From: Pseudooceanicola antarcticus
GTDB lineage: Bacteria > Pseudomonadota > Alphaproteobacteria > Rhodobacterales > Rhodobacteraceae
Assembly (NCBI RefSeq): GCF_900215355.1
Contig: NZ_OBEA01000001.1
Location: forward strand, 682,001 to 746,000
Length of the DNA stretch: 64,000 bases
Direction of reading: 5' to 3'
Shown: piece by piece, positions 17,759 to 25,390 of the stretch
How positions within the stretch are numbered: the first letter of the stretch is position 1
Layout: the number at the start of each line of letters is the position of its first letter
Notes under the pieces: model-generated
Seen by the model: only the letters and a program-made list of their open reading frames with translations
Databases searched by the model: none
Told to the model about the DNA's origin: nothing
Position numbers and translations under genes: made by a program

Positions 17759-18343
17759 TCAGCCCAGGACGATTTCGGTCTCGCCATCGAAGGCGGCCGT
17801 GGGGACGGGCAGGTTCTGGGGCGCGGGGCCCTTACGAATCCGACCGGCAGTGTCGTAGTGCGAGCCGTGGCAGGGGCAGAACCAACCGCCGAAGTCACCG
17901 GCACCATCGCCGAGCGGCACACAGCCGAGGTGGGTGCAGACACCCATCATGACCAGCCATTCCTCGGCGGCCTTGCCCTCGGCGCCGGCCGGGGCAAGCG
18001 CACGATTGTTGTCGGTCGCCGGAGCGCCGGCATCGATATTTTCGTTACGTGCCAGCGGGTCGGGCAGCCCCGAAGGGTCGACCTCGTTGGCGGCGTCGAT
18101 CTCGTCCTGGGTGCGGCGGCGGATGAAAACCGGCTTGCCGCGCCATTTGACGGTGATCTGGGTGCCTTCCTCAACGCCCGAGACGTCGACACGGATCGAC
18201 GCAAGGGCCTGCACATCGGCAGAGGCATTCATCTGGTTGACCAGCGGCCAGACAGCCGCGCCCGCGGCGACGGCGCCGGCACCGGCGGTGGCGTAATAGA
18301 GGAAATCTCTCCGGGTGCCTTCGTGATCTTCTGCGTGGGACAC
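17759..18343 (-). CDS. petA: Ubiquinol-cytochrome c reductase Rieske iron-sulfur subunit
   Basis: 194 residues from GTG 18343, preceded by GGAG at 8 nt; the reading then opens with [20 protein letters not shown], a twin-arginine (RR) type N-terminus with one membrane anchor (about 13-35). Rieske cluster ligands are in CTHLGCVP and CPCHGSHYD, with both disulfide cysteines. It moves electrons from ubiquinol at Qo to cytochrome c1. It is the first gene of petABC and divergent from an outer-membrane protein gene across 219 bp. Confidence 0.97.
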   Translation of the reverse strand: MSHAEDHEGTRRDFLYYATAGAGAVAAGAAVWPLVNQMNASADVQALASIRVDVSGVEEGTQITVKWRGKPVFIRRRTQDEIDAANEVDPSGLPDPLARNENIDAGAPATDNNRALAPAGAEGKAAEEWLVMMGVCTHLGCVPLGDGAGDFGGWFCPCHGSHYDTAGRIRKGPAPQNLPVPTAAFDGETEIVLG

Positions 18344-18562
18344 GAACTTAGCTCCATTCCTAGGCCCGCCTGGGCAGTCGCATTTGGTGTCGTCGCGGCG
18401 CGCATCGCGCAACTGTTACCTCGCGGTTGTTTAGCTTCCGTTTTTCCGCAGGTCCAGCATCTCGTGTTCATTCCTCGAAGAGGGTGCGGAAGTGTCGCGC
18501 TTGAGGCGCTGCGCCTGCGGGTGTAAGTCAATAAACAAAGATTAAACGCGCGGAGTTCGTTT

Positions 18563-19249
18563 ATGCCTGCCCATTCCTTCACACGGCTTGCCACCGTCTC
18601 GATCGCGGCGATTCTGGCCGCGGGTCTCGCCGCGCCTGCCGCCGCCGAGATCGAACTTTCCTTCTACGGCGGCTGGCAGACCTCGCCGCATTCGCGGGCC
18701 ACGGGCACCTATGGCTCTGGCACCAACATCGATCCGGACTTCAACGCGCTCATCGGCTGGGACGGCAAGAGCTTCTCGATGCCGCCCTATTACGGCATGC
18801 GTGCCACCTGGTGGCGTGACGACAGCTGGGGCCTCGGGCTCGAGTTCTCGCATGACAAGGCCTATGCGCCGGAAGGCGAAATGACCGCCGCGGGCTTCGA
18901 GCGGCTGGAGTTCACCGACGGGCACAATATCATCACGGCCAATGTCTCGCGTCGCTGGGTCGACGGCTGGGGGGCGATGACGCCCTATGTCTCGGCCGGC
19001 CTGGGCTTTGCCATGCCCCATGTCGACGTGACGCCCACGGGCGGCGACCACACCTTCGGCTACCAGGTCACCGGCCCCGCCGCGCGGCTGACCGCCGGTG
19101 TGAACTACCCGCTGTCCGAGCGCTGGTCGGTCTTCGGCGAATACCAGTTCACCTGGTCCGACAACACCGCCGAGCTGGAAGGCGGCGGTGAGCTGAACAC
19201 CCGGCTGATCACCAATGCGCTGAACGTGGGTGTCGGCTTCAAGTTCTGA
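18563..19249 (+). CDS. Outer-membrane beta-barrel protein (lipid A oxidase-like)
   Basis: 228 residues with a signal peptide (to about residue 28, PAAAE). The mature part is a small barrel: alternating aromatic strands, a turn-rich middle and a C-terminal strand ending in Phe (NALNVGVGFKF), the outer-membrane insertion signal. The openings ELSFYGGWQTSPHS and PPYYGMRATWWR match, from memory, a Rhodobacteraceae family often annotated as lipid A oxidase (LpxQ-like); that function is not proven by motifs here. Start follows GGAG with 9-nt spacing. A terminator follows. Confidence 0.8.
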   Translation: MPAHSFTRLATVSIAAILAAGLAAPAAAEIELSFYGGWQTSPHSRATGTYGSGTNIDPDFNALIGWDGKSFSMPPYYGMRATWWRDDSWGLGLEFSHDKAYAPEGEMTAAGFERLEFTDGHNIITANVSRRWVDGWGAMTPYVSAGLGFAMPHVDVTPTGGDHTFGYQVTGPAARLTAGVNYPLSERWSVFGEYQFTWSDNTAELEGGGELNTRLITNALNVGVGFKF

Positions 19250-19277
19250 CGCAGGACACGACATATATATAGAAAGA

Positions 19278-19311
19278 GGGCTCGCCGGATCGGCGGGCCC
19301 TTCTGCTTTTT
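19278..19311 (+). terminator. Rho-independent terminator after the outer-membrane protein gene
   Basis: 10-bp stem GGGCTCGCCG/CGGCGGGCCC (one G-T pair) with a 3-nt loop, followed by TTCTGCTTTTT, 28 bp after the stop codon. Confidence 0.88.
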
Positions 19312-19318
19312 GCGGGGG

Positions 19319-19460
19319 GAGGGGGCTCTGCCCCGTCGCCGGAGGGCGACATGTGGAGAGGGAGGGGGCTCTGTCCCCGTCGCCGGAGGGCGACATGTCG
19401 AGAGGAAGGGGGCTCTGCCCCCGTCGGCTGCGCCTCCTCCCCCGGAGTATTTTCAGCTTG
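19319..19460. repeat. Three tandem 43-44-bp GC-rich units ending in an AGTATTTTCAGC element
   Basis: The block GGGGGCTCTG-CCCC-GTCGCCGGAGGGCGACATGT-GAGAGG is repeated with CTCTG at 19326, 19369 and 19413 (periods 43 and 44). The third unit diverges into CTCCTCCCCCGGAGTATTTTCAGC. Each unit contains GTCGCCGGAGGGCGAC-type dyads. The same terminal element occurs near 4390, 32960 and 54285. No gene is seen in 19312-19551. Confidence 0.85.
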
Positions 19461-19551
19461 GTGATGCGTGCAAGGGGCGCTTGTCGCGCCGTCCTGCTTT
19501 CATTCCGAGGCCGTAGATACTCGTTTGCACGGCCCCTGCCGGGCCCCGCGG

Positions 19552-20160
19552 TCAGGCGGGCGCGGTCTCGGCGAGGCTGGGGCGGGTCGAGATCTCGGCC
19601 AGCCAGGCCACGAGCGCGGGGTGCGTGTCGCGCCAGCCGCGGTCGTCGTGGCGCAGGTCCAGGTATCCCAGGGCGCAGGCCAGGGCGATCTGGCCCGCGT
19701 CGAGGGGGCCCGAGAGCGCCTCGGTCCAGTCGGCCTCGAGACTGTCCAGCGTGCGCGAGACCTTGCGCCATTGCGCGTCCAGCCAGCCTTCGTCGACCTT
19801 GTCGGCCTTCCGCAGGCGGCGTTCGTAGACCATCGACACGGCGCTATCGAGCATGCCGTCGCAGAGCGCCTCCAGGGTCAGCACGTCCCAGAGCCGGGCG
19901 GCGGGATAGAGATCCCCGCCGGCCAGGTCGTTCAGGTAGCGGGTGATGACCCGGCTGTCGCAGAGCGTCGGGCCCTCGGTGCGGGCCAGCGCCGGGATTC
20001 GGCCCAGGGGGTTGGCGGCGGCGAGGTCGGGGTCGGTGTCCAGCGCATTGGTGCTGACCATGCGTTCGGCCACGCGGTCGCCCAGGTCGAGCTCGCGCAG
20101 GAAGACGCGGGTCTTGCGCACATAGGGCGATGCGGGGGAGCTGAAGAGAGTATGGTCCAT
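19552..20160 (-). CDS. Glutathione S-transferase family protein
   Basis: 202 residues. The N-terminal thioredoxin-like domain opens with SSPASPYVRKTRVFLREL (catalytic Ser/Cys-type loop) and contains NPLGRIPAL (cis-Pro) and LCDSRVITRYL (glutathione gamma-glutamyl contact); an all-helical C-terminal domain follows (about 90-200). Cytosolic detoxification by conjugation or reduction is expected. ATG 20160 follows GGAAGG, 16 bp after the PaiB-like gene, so both are likely cotranscribed. The specific substrate is unknown. Confidence 0.9.
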   Translation of the reverse strand: MDHTLFSSPASPYVRKTRVFLRELDLGDRVAERMVSTNALDTDPDLAAANPLGRIPALARTEGPTLCDSRVITRYLNDLAGGDLYPAARLWDVLTLEALCDGMLDSAVSMVYERRLRKADKVDEGWLDAQWRKVSRTLDSLEADWTEALSGPLDAGQIALACALGYLDLRHDDRGWRDTHPALVAWLAEISTRPSLAETAPA

Positions 20161-20175
20161 GGTCTTCCTTCCGGG

Positions 20176-20784
20176 TCAGGCGGGCGGGTCGCGCATCAGC
20201 GCGGCCAGTTCTGCGAGGTCGAGCCCGGTGTGGCCGGCGGCCAGCCCCTCTGCGGCGGCAAGGCGGGCCTCCTCGGGCTTGTTCTGTGCAAGTTTCCACG
20301 TGCCCTCGATACTGTCGATGTGCAAGCGGAAGGGTTGGATCATGCGCATCAGCCGCTCCATGGCCTCGGCCGGCATCTTGTCGGCGGTCCAGGCGGGCTT
20401 CGGCAGCAGCCGGGTCTCGAATTCCTCCGAGAGCATGTCGAGCACATGGCGCAGCTCGCCCTGCGGCAGGGGCTCCAGCTGGCCCAGGAGGTGGACCGAG
20501 ACATAGTTCCAGGTCGGCACCTGATGCTCCATCCCGTACCAGTCGGGAGAGACATAGCCCTGCGGCCCGGTGACGATCAGCCTTGCGGGGCCGGGGGCGG
20601 CACGGGCGACCGGATTCGAGCGGACGAGATGCAGGAAGGCATGGCCGTCGCGGATCACGAAGGGGGTCTGGGCGGCCAGCGGAGCGCCATCGGCGGAGAG
20701 GCAGAGCAGCCCCGCGCCCTGCCGTGCCGCGAAGGCCAGGTTCAGGGCATCGTCGGCCTGGCGGTAGATCGGATTGGGATGCAT
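20176..20784 (-). CDS. PaiB-like FMN-binding split-barrel protein
   Basis: 202 residues matching the FMN-binding negative transcriptional regulator/PaiB family (PF04299): MHPNPIYR start, a TPFVIRD and HLVRSNP block, GPQGYVSPDWYG, VPTWNYVSVHLLG and the C-terminal EGTWKLAQNKP motif. Family members have a pyridoxamine-oxidase-like split barrel; B. subtilis PaiB acts on sporulation and protease genes, but a role here is unknown. It may simply be a flavin or haem-binding protein. It is upstream of the GST on the same strand. Confidence 0.88.
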   Translation of the reverse strand: MHPNPIYRQADDALNLAFAARQGAGLLCLSADGAPLAAQTPFVIRDGHAFLHLVRSNPVARAAPGPARLIVTGPQGYVSPDWYGMEHQVPTWNYVSVHLLGQLEPLPQGELRHVLDMLSEEFETRLLPKPAWTADKMPAEAMERLMRMIQPFRLHIDSIEGTWKLAQNKPEEARLAAAEGLAAGHTGLDLAELAALMRDPPA

Positions 20785-20863
20785 TGGCGCCTCGGGTGGT
20801 TTGGGCGCAGGATGCGGCGGGGCTGCGGGGGGCGCAAGACCTCTCGGGTGCGCCGCGCCCGCT

Positions 20864-22123
20864 TCAGGCGATCAGGTGGCCGCCCTCTTGTCCGATGATG
20901 GTCACCGGCACGACCTGCCCCTCGGGCTGGTCGGCGCTGAAATGCACCTCGGTGAACTGCTCGGTCCGGCCCATGCGCGGGCTTTCCATCAGCACCCGGT
21001 GGTCGCGGCCCTGCTGGGCGGCGAGGTGGCGGGCGACCTGGGCATCCCCCGCAGCGCGCAGGCGCGCGGCGCGGTCCTTGATCACCTTGCCGTTGACCTG
21101 GGTCGGGATCTTCGCCGCAGGCGTGCCTTCGCGCTTCGAGTAGGGGAAGACATGCAGCCAGGTCAGGTCGCAATCCTCGACCAGTTTCAGCGAATTGACG
21201 AACATCTCTTCGGTCTCGGTCGGGAAGCCGGCGATGATGTCGGCGCCGAAGGTCATCTCGGGGCGCAGCTTGCGGGCGTCTTCGCAGAACCGGATCGCGT
21301 CGTCGCGCAGATGGCGGCGCTTCATCCGCTTCAGGATCATGTCGTCACCGGCCTGCAGGGACAAGTGCAGGTGCGGCATCAGGCGCGGCTCGGTGGCGAT
21401 GGCCTGCATCAGCGCCTCGTCCGCCTCGATCGAATCGATGGACGAGATTCGCAGCCGCGGCACGTCGGTCAGCCGCAGGATGCGCATCACCAGGTCGCCG
21501 AGGCGCGGCGCGGCGGGCAGGTCGGCCCCCCAGGAGGTCAGGTCGACCCCGGTCAGCACCACCTCGTTGTAGCCCTGCTGCACCAGGCGCTTGATCTGGT
21601 CGACCACCACGCCGGCAGGCACCGAGCGCGAATTGCCCCGGCCGTAGGGGATGATGCAGAAGGTGCAGCGGTGGTCGCAGCCGTTCTGCACTTGGACATA
21701 GGCGCGGGAGCGGGTGCCGAATCCGTCGATCAGGTGACCGGCGGTCTCTTGCACCGACATGATGTCATCGACTTGCACGCGCTCGGTCTGGCCGATGAAA
21801 TCGGGACCCAGCTTCGCCCAGGTCTCGGGCTGCATCTTCTCGGAGTTGCCGATCACCATGTCGACCTCGGACATGGCCGAGAAGGTCTCGGGCTCGGTCT
21901 GGGCGGCGCAGCCGGTGACGATCAGGCGCGCCTCGGGGTTCTCGCGGCGCAGGCGGCGGATGTCCTGGCGTGCCTTGCGCACGGCCTCGGCGGTGACGGC
22001 GCAGGTGTTGACGATCACCGCATCGCCCAGGCCCGCCTCGGCGGCCATGGCTTTCATGGCCTCGGTCTCATAGGCGTTCAGGCGGCAGCCGAGGGTGGCG
22101 AATTTCGGGGGCTGGGGTGCCAT
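20864..22123 (-). CDS. mtaB: tRNA (N6-threonylcarbamoyladenosine(37)-C2)-methylthiotransferase MtaB
   Basis: 419 residues. N-terminal MTTase domain with cluster cysteines Cys13 (LGCRLN), Cys41 (NTCAVT) and Cys72 (TGCAAQ); radical SAM cluster CxxxCxxC at Cys149, Cys153, Cys156 (NGCDHRCTFC); C-terminal TRAM-like region (about 360-419). The LGCRLN variant is typical of MtaB over MiaB. It converts t6A37 to ms2t6A in ANN-decoding tRNAs. Start follows the dapF stop directly, so the pair is coupled. Confidence 0.95.
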   Translation of the reverse strand: MAPQPPKFATLGCRLNAYETEAMKAMAAEAGLGDAVIVNTCAVTAEAVRKARQDIRRLRRENPEARLIVTGCAAQTEPETFSAMSEVDMVIGNSEKMQPETWAKLGPDFIGQTERVQVDDIMSVQETAGHLIDGFGTRSRAYVQVQNGCDHRCTFCIIPYGRGNSRSVPAGVVVDQIKRLVQQGYNEVVLTGVDLTSWGADLPAAPRLGDLVMRILRLTDVPRLRISSIDSIEADEALMQAIATEPRLMPHLHLSLQAGDDMILKRMKRRHLRDDAIRFCEDARKLRPEMTFGADIIAGFPTETEEMFVNSLKLVEDCDLTWLHVFPYSKREGTPAAKIPTQVNGKVIKDRAARLRAAGDAQVARHLAAQQGRDHRVLMESPRMGRTEQFTEVHFSADQPEGQVVPVTIIGQEGGHLIA

Positions 22124-22963
22124 TCAGCCCTCCACCAGTGCAAGGAAAGAGGCCGAGAAATGGCCGTCGAAGACATGCGCCACCGGCCCGCCCATCCAGA
22201 CGCCGTCCTCGCGCCAGTCGAGCTCCAGCCAGCCGCCGTCCAGTTCCATCTTCACCTGCCGTTCGGTCAGTCCGCGCAACGCCGTGGCAACCACGGTGGC
22301 GCAGGCACCCGAGCCGCAGGCCAGCGTCACGCCGGTGCCGCGTTCCCAGACCCGCATGCGCACCTCGGAGCGGTTGCGCACCTCGACATATTCCACGTTG
22401 GTCTTTTCCGGGAAGAGCGGGTCGGTCTCGACCCTGGGGCCCTCTTCGGTCAGGGCCACGGCCTCGGCATCGGGGACGACGAAGACGCAATGGGGGTTGC
22501 CCATGCCGACCGCCGTCGGGGCGCCGGGCAGCGGCAGCCCGGTCACCTCCATGGCGCGGGCCAGGGGCACCTCGTTCCAGTCCAGCTGCGGCGGGCCCAT
22601 GTTCACCCAGGTGACACCCGCCACGCTGCGCGCTTCCAGCACGCCGCGCACGGTGCGGATGGTCAGCCGGTCGCGGCCGGTCTCGGCCATGACATGGGCG
22701 GCGACGCAGCGGGTGGCGTTGCCGCAGGCGCCCGCGCGCGAGCCGTCACTGTTCCAGAAGTCGAGGCAGATATCGGTGCCGACGCCATCGAGGATCTCGG
22801 CCAGCTGGTCGAATCCCACGCCCCGGTGCCGGTCGCCGATGGCCTGCGCCAGCGCAGCGGTTGTCACCGCCCCGCGCCCGCGCGAGTCGATGACGACGAA
22901 GTCGTTGCCCAGCCCATGCATCTTCATGAAGGGCAGGCCGGAGGGGATGTCCTGCATCTGCAT
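22124..22963 (-). CDS. dapF: Diaminopimelate epimerase DapF
   Basis: 279 residues. The two catalytic cysteines sit in the mirrored blocks [10 protein letters not shown] (Cys80) and [11 protein letters not shown] (C-terminal half), and the N-terminus has [16 protein letters not shown]. It interconverts LL- and meso-diaminopimelate for lysine and peptidoglycan synthesis. Two in-frame ATGs (22963 and 22957) are both possible starts. It is upstream of mtaB with no gap. Confidence 0.96.
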   Translation of the reverse strand: MQMQDIPSGLPFMKMHGLGNDFVVIDSRGRGAVTTAALAQAIGDRHRGVGFDQLAEILDGVGTDICLDFWNSDGSRAGACGNATRCVAAHVMAETGRDRLTIRTVRGVLEARSVAGVTWVNMGPPQLDWNEVPLARAMEVTGLPLPGAPTAVGMGNPHCVFVVPDAEAVALTEEGPRVETDPLFPEKTNVEYVEVRNRSEVRMRVWERGTGVTLACGSGACATVVATALRGLTERQVKMELDGGWLELDWREDGVWMGGPVAHVFDGHFSASFLALVEG

Positions 22964-23102
22964 TGCGGCGATATAGACCTTCGGCCCCTTGTTGAAAAGG
23001 CGCGCCCGCGGGTCGGGCCATGCGCGTGCTACATTTCTGTTATCTTTTTTCGGATTCCCGCTTGACCATCCCCCGCACCCCCCTTAGAGACGCGCCCACA
23101 GT

Positions 23103-23178
23103 GGGCCGTTAGCTCAGCTGGTAGAGCAACTGACTTTTAATCAGTAGGTCGATGGTTCGAACCCATCACGGCTCACCA
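23103..23178 (+). tRNA. trnK: tRNA-Lys (anticodon TTT)
   Basis: 76 nt with encoded CCA. Acceptor GGGCCGT pairs with ACGGCTC; the D arm is GCTC-AGCTGGTA-GAGC, the anticodon stem CTGAC/GTCAG is shown as ACTGA-CTTTTAA-TCAGT with TTT anticodon, and the T arm has GGTTCGAACCC. The 3' half is the integration target of the element that follows. A strong terminator lies just downstream. Confidence 0.98.
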
Positions 23179-23184
23179 CTGTAT
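23134..23184 (+). repeat. attL of the tRNA-Lys integrative element (51-bp direct repeat)
   Basis: This stretch, covering the tRNA-Lys anticodon loop to 6 bp past the CCA, is repeated without mismatch at 30443-30493. It keeps the tRNA gene intact. Length and placement fit a tyrosine-recombinase attachment site. Confidence 0.93.
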
Positions 23185-23189
23185 TCCGA

Positions 23190-23235
23190 AAAAGCCTCGT
23201 GCTTTCAGTATGTTACTGAAGGCGCGGGGCTTTTC
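23190..23235 (+). terminator. Terminator at the left junction, after tRNA-Lys
   Basis: A 17-bp stem (AAGCCTCGTGCTTTCAG with CTGAAGGCGCGGGGCTT, several G-T pairs), 7-nt loop TATGTTA, then TTTT. Its first bases AAGCCTCGTG match the terminator at the right junction (30499). Confidence 0.9.
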
Positions 23236-23422
23236 TCGATTCTAGGGCTTGGCCCTGGGGCGCGGCGTGGAAGCACTGCGGAAGCAGTGGGGCGGCGATT
23301 CCAGGTGATGCGGGTGCGCAACAGGCGAGCAACGGCGAATCTCACAGTTCTTGGGAGGGTTTGGTGCCGATCCTACATCGACCAGAGCGGCAGCAAGGCT
23401 GCGTTGGTGGGGAGGGATACGA

Positions 23423-23929
23423 ATGACGATCTACGATGTCGCGCCCATGGGCGGAGATATTATTGGTAGAGCAGCTAGCCGTGAAGATGCGTGGATGCTC
23501 TGCCACCGATACGGACTTGTGCCGCATTCGCTTACCGATGCTGGCGTAGTCGAGCTGGTGGCTTCTGATGGTGGATCGTGTGTGTGGCGTGTTCAATGCA
23601 AGCATACTGAGTATCCCTATGATCGCGGTGCCTTCGAAAATCGTCGACGCGACAAGCTTGCGACGTTGGGCAATGGCCTGCCAGCTTGGCCAGTGGCTGA
23701 AGAAAATGAGATAGCGTTTCAAACTTTCAAAAGGCGCCTGCAGCGCGGTTGGTCTGGTCAAAGGGCTGCAACCGAAGGCGCACGAGAATTGAAGCGCAAC
23801 CCCGATGATGAGTGGGAAGCGGAGGCGCTAAAGAATGGCATTTCGGTGCAGGCATATCGATCCCGTGTGAGAGGGGGCTGTCCGGAGAGCATTGCCGCAA
23901 CTATGGGCCTCAGTTGGCGGCAGTGGTAA
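23423..23929 (+). CDS. Element-borne protein with two related helical repeats, unknown function
   Basis: 168 residues from ATG 23423, preceded by GGGAGG at 8 nt. No known family. The C-terminal half holds two copies of a motif of the form [IV]xxxxxRRxxRG..xxxAAT.G: one at IAFQTFKRRLQRGWSGQRAATEG and a second at ISVQAYRSRVRGGCPESIAATMG, about 45 residues apart; similar repeats occur in phage proteins and may bind DNA. The N-terminal half (about 1-70) is mixed alpha/beta with a WMLCHRYGLVPHS segment. It is the only clear plus-strand gene of the element. Confidence 0.65.
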   Translation: MTIYDVAPMGGDIIGRAASREDAWMLCHRYGLVPHSLTDAGVVELVASDGGSCVWRVQCKHTEYPYDRGAFENRRRDKLATLGNGLPAWPVAEENEIAFQTFKRRLQRGWSGQRAATEGARELKRNPDDEWEAEALKNGISVQAYRSRVRGGCPESIAATMGLSWRQW

Positions 23930-24328
23930 GGCGAGTCGCTCAAGCGGCCGGAGCGGTTTCGATGAAGGAACAAGACCGGCGAGTTGTGCGTTGGCGCCTA
24001 GCCCAGCTCGGACGGTCGTGCCAGGTGCAGCGTGACTTTTCTACCTGACGAGAGGTGCGAGAGCTGCATCTTTGATGCACCTTGGACGGACGGCTCCAAC
24101 GCGCAGAATGCAGTCATCAGAGAGCGCGTTCCAACTTGTGGAGGCGGCGGCTGGATCTGAACACAAACGTCGCAAATCTCGCCGGTTTTGCCCTGGGATT
24201 CTGTCCATGCTAATCTTTCCATCTTGCGAGGGGCGCAAACGACCGTTTCTTGCCAGGGACACTCCAGTTTTCTCTAATAGCGGGAATGGGAGGACCTTAG
24301 GAGAAAGGTACGCAATAAGCCTAGGTGA
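23930..24328. other. Region without a supported gene inside the element
   Basis: About 400 bp. Short frames exist on both strands, but none has a ribosome-binding site with a recognisable protein. A hairpin GCTGCATCTTTGATGCA lies near 24063-24079. It may hold remains of an orphan toxin or immunity module, but nothing can be named. Confidence 0.4.
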
Positions 24329-24565
24329 TCAAGCGGACGCTCCAAGCCGTACGGTTCCTTCAGCATCGATGCAGATAGGGCCGTTCCCTGCCAATCCTGC
24401 AAGCGGATTGCCCGTCTCGATGGCTTCCTTGGTGTTGTAGTAGAAACACCATTCTCCCGATTCAAAACGTGGTCCTCCGGGGGAAAATTCGAGATCCTCT
24501 CCAATTATTTTTTGAATCTCAGCAAGCTTTTCCTGAGCAAGCAATTCAGCTTCGCGAATATCCAT
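24329..24565 (-). CDS. Immunity protein of the YrhB/Imm35 type
   Basis: 78 residues from ATG 24565 with AGGAGG at 5 nt; that ribosome-binding site overlaps the toxin's TAG stop, so the two were translated together. The pattern of an N-terminal helix (REAELLAQEKLAEIQKIIGEDLEF), a GEWCFYYNTKEAIETGN strand-turn and GLAGNGPICIDAEGTV fits YrhB/Imm35 immunity proteins, which guard against papain-fold peptidase/deamidase toxins. It looks intact although its toxin is interrupted. It should act in the cytoplasm by binding the toxin. Confidence 0.72.
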   Translation of the reverse strand: MDIREAELLAQEKLAEIQKIIGEDLEFSPGGPRFESGEWCFYYNTKEAIETGNPLAGLAGNGPICIDAEGTVRLGASA

Positions 24566-24574
24566 CACTACCTC

Positions 24575-25390
24575 CTAGTTCGTCGGAAGGAAGAAGAACT
24601 GTTGGTACCCACCATTCAGATTTGCCGCCCCACCTGTTTGTCCATCTAGGAAACGTATTGTTCCACCTTGATTTACAACGTTAAAGACGTGTCCAACTTG
24701 GTCTGGGCCGCGCGATCCAAACACAATCCCACGAGCGCCATCGCCAGCGCCTGCCATAATGTCTGAAATATTCTGTGGACCGGCCACGGAACGGAAGCTT
24801 GCCCCAAAGTGTTCTTCCAAGACGCGGACACTTGTCGGATCACCTGGTAGAGCGGAGGTCGGAAAACCTCCAAGAGTATTATCTGTTGCAATAGAGCAGT
24901 TTACACAGTTTTAGGTTCCGCCCGTTGGATTAACATTGCGTATACTGCCGGCCGCTTCGTTCGAGGTCCTTCGCCCCATTCCGAGCAGATCTCCAATTGG
25001 GCCAAGAGCCTTCGCAGCCTTCGCCCACGGGATAATACCAATGATTTCGATACCATCACTCACCGATATGTCGCCGTCGGTAAGCTCACCTATGTCTGGC
25101 AACACGAAAGATAAGGCGGTTTCCCCAGCGGAGTTGTGTCCCTCCCAAAACTGTTCCTGCTCCTCCGGGGTCATGTCCTTTGTCATGCTCCAAAGGCCGA
25201 TCCCGAAGTCCTGATTCCCGCCCGGGTCAAGGCGGTTCACGGGGTCACTGTGGGAATACGAATATCTGTTAGTCCCAATGCCCGGTTGTGTAGGGTCGAA
25301 CCAGTCCGGCTGAATGAACAGTGCACTGGCTTGCGAGGCGAGCACGGCAAAAACTGTTGTCAGAACGAATTTCTTAAAAAGCCGGAGCAT
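24575..25390 (-). pseudogene. RHS-core/papain-fold (Tox-PL-like) toxin interrupted by an in-frame stop
   Basis: One continuous frame from ATG 25390 to TAG 24575 (272 codons) broken only by TAA at 24911-24913 (codon 160). The N-terminus has a signal peptide (MLRLFKKFVLTTVFAVLASQASA), then the end of an RHS core (FIQPDWFDPTQPGIGTNRYSYS...DPVNRLDPGGN), then a linker. After the stop the frame resumes with NCVNCSIATDNTLGGFPTSAL and GHVFNVVNQGG and RFLDGQTGG, the Cys, His and Asp motifs of papain-fold toxin domains. The stop is immediately before NCVNC, so the truncated product lacks the whole catalytic core. Function of an intact form would be a secreted cysteine-protease-fold or deamidase toxin. 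Confidence 0.82.

Noticed and set aside
19319-19460. CRISPR array or coding repeats
   Set aside because: There are no unique spacers; the units are direct tandem GC-rich copies and no long frame keeps phase across them.
20774-23065. 763-codon open frame across the mtaB/dapF region on the plus strand
   Set aside because: It is antisense to two clear enzymes, His/Gln/Gly-rich and without known motifs.
24575-24820. Separate 81-codon toxin gene
   Set aside because: It is in the same frame as the upstream RHS part and begins after the catalytic Cys motif, so it is the tail of an interrupted gene rather than an independent one.
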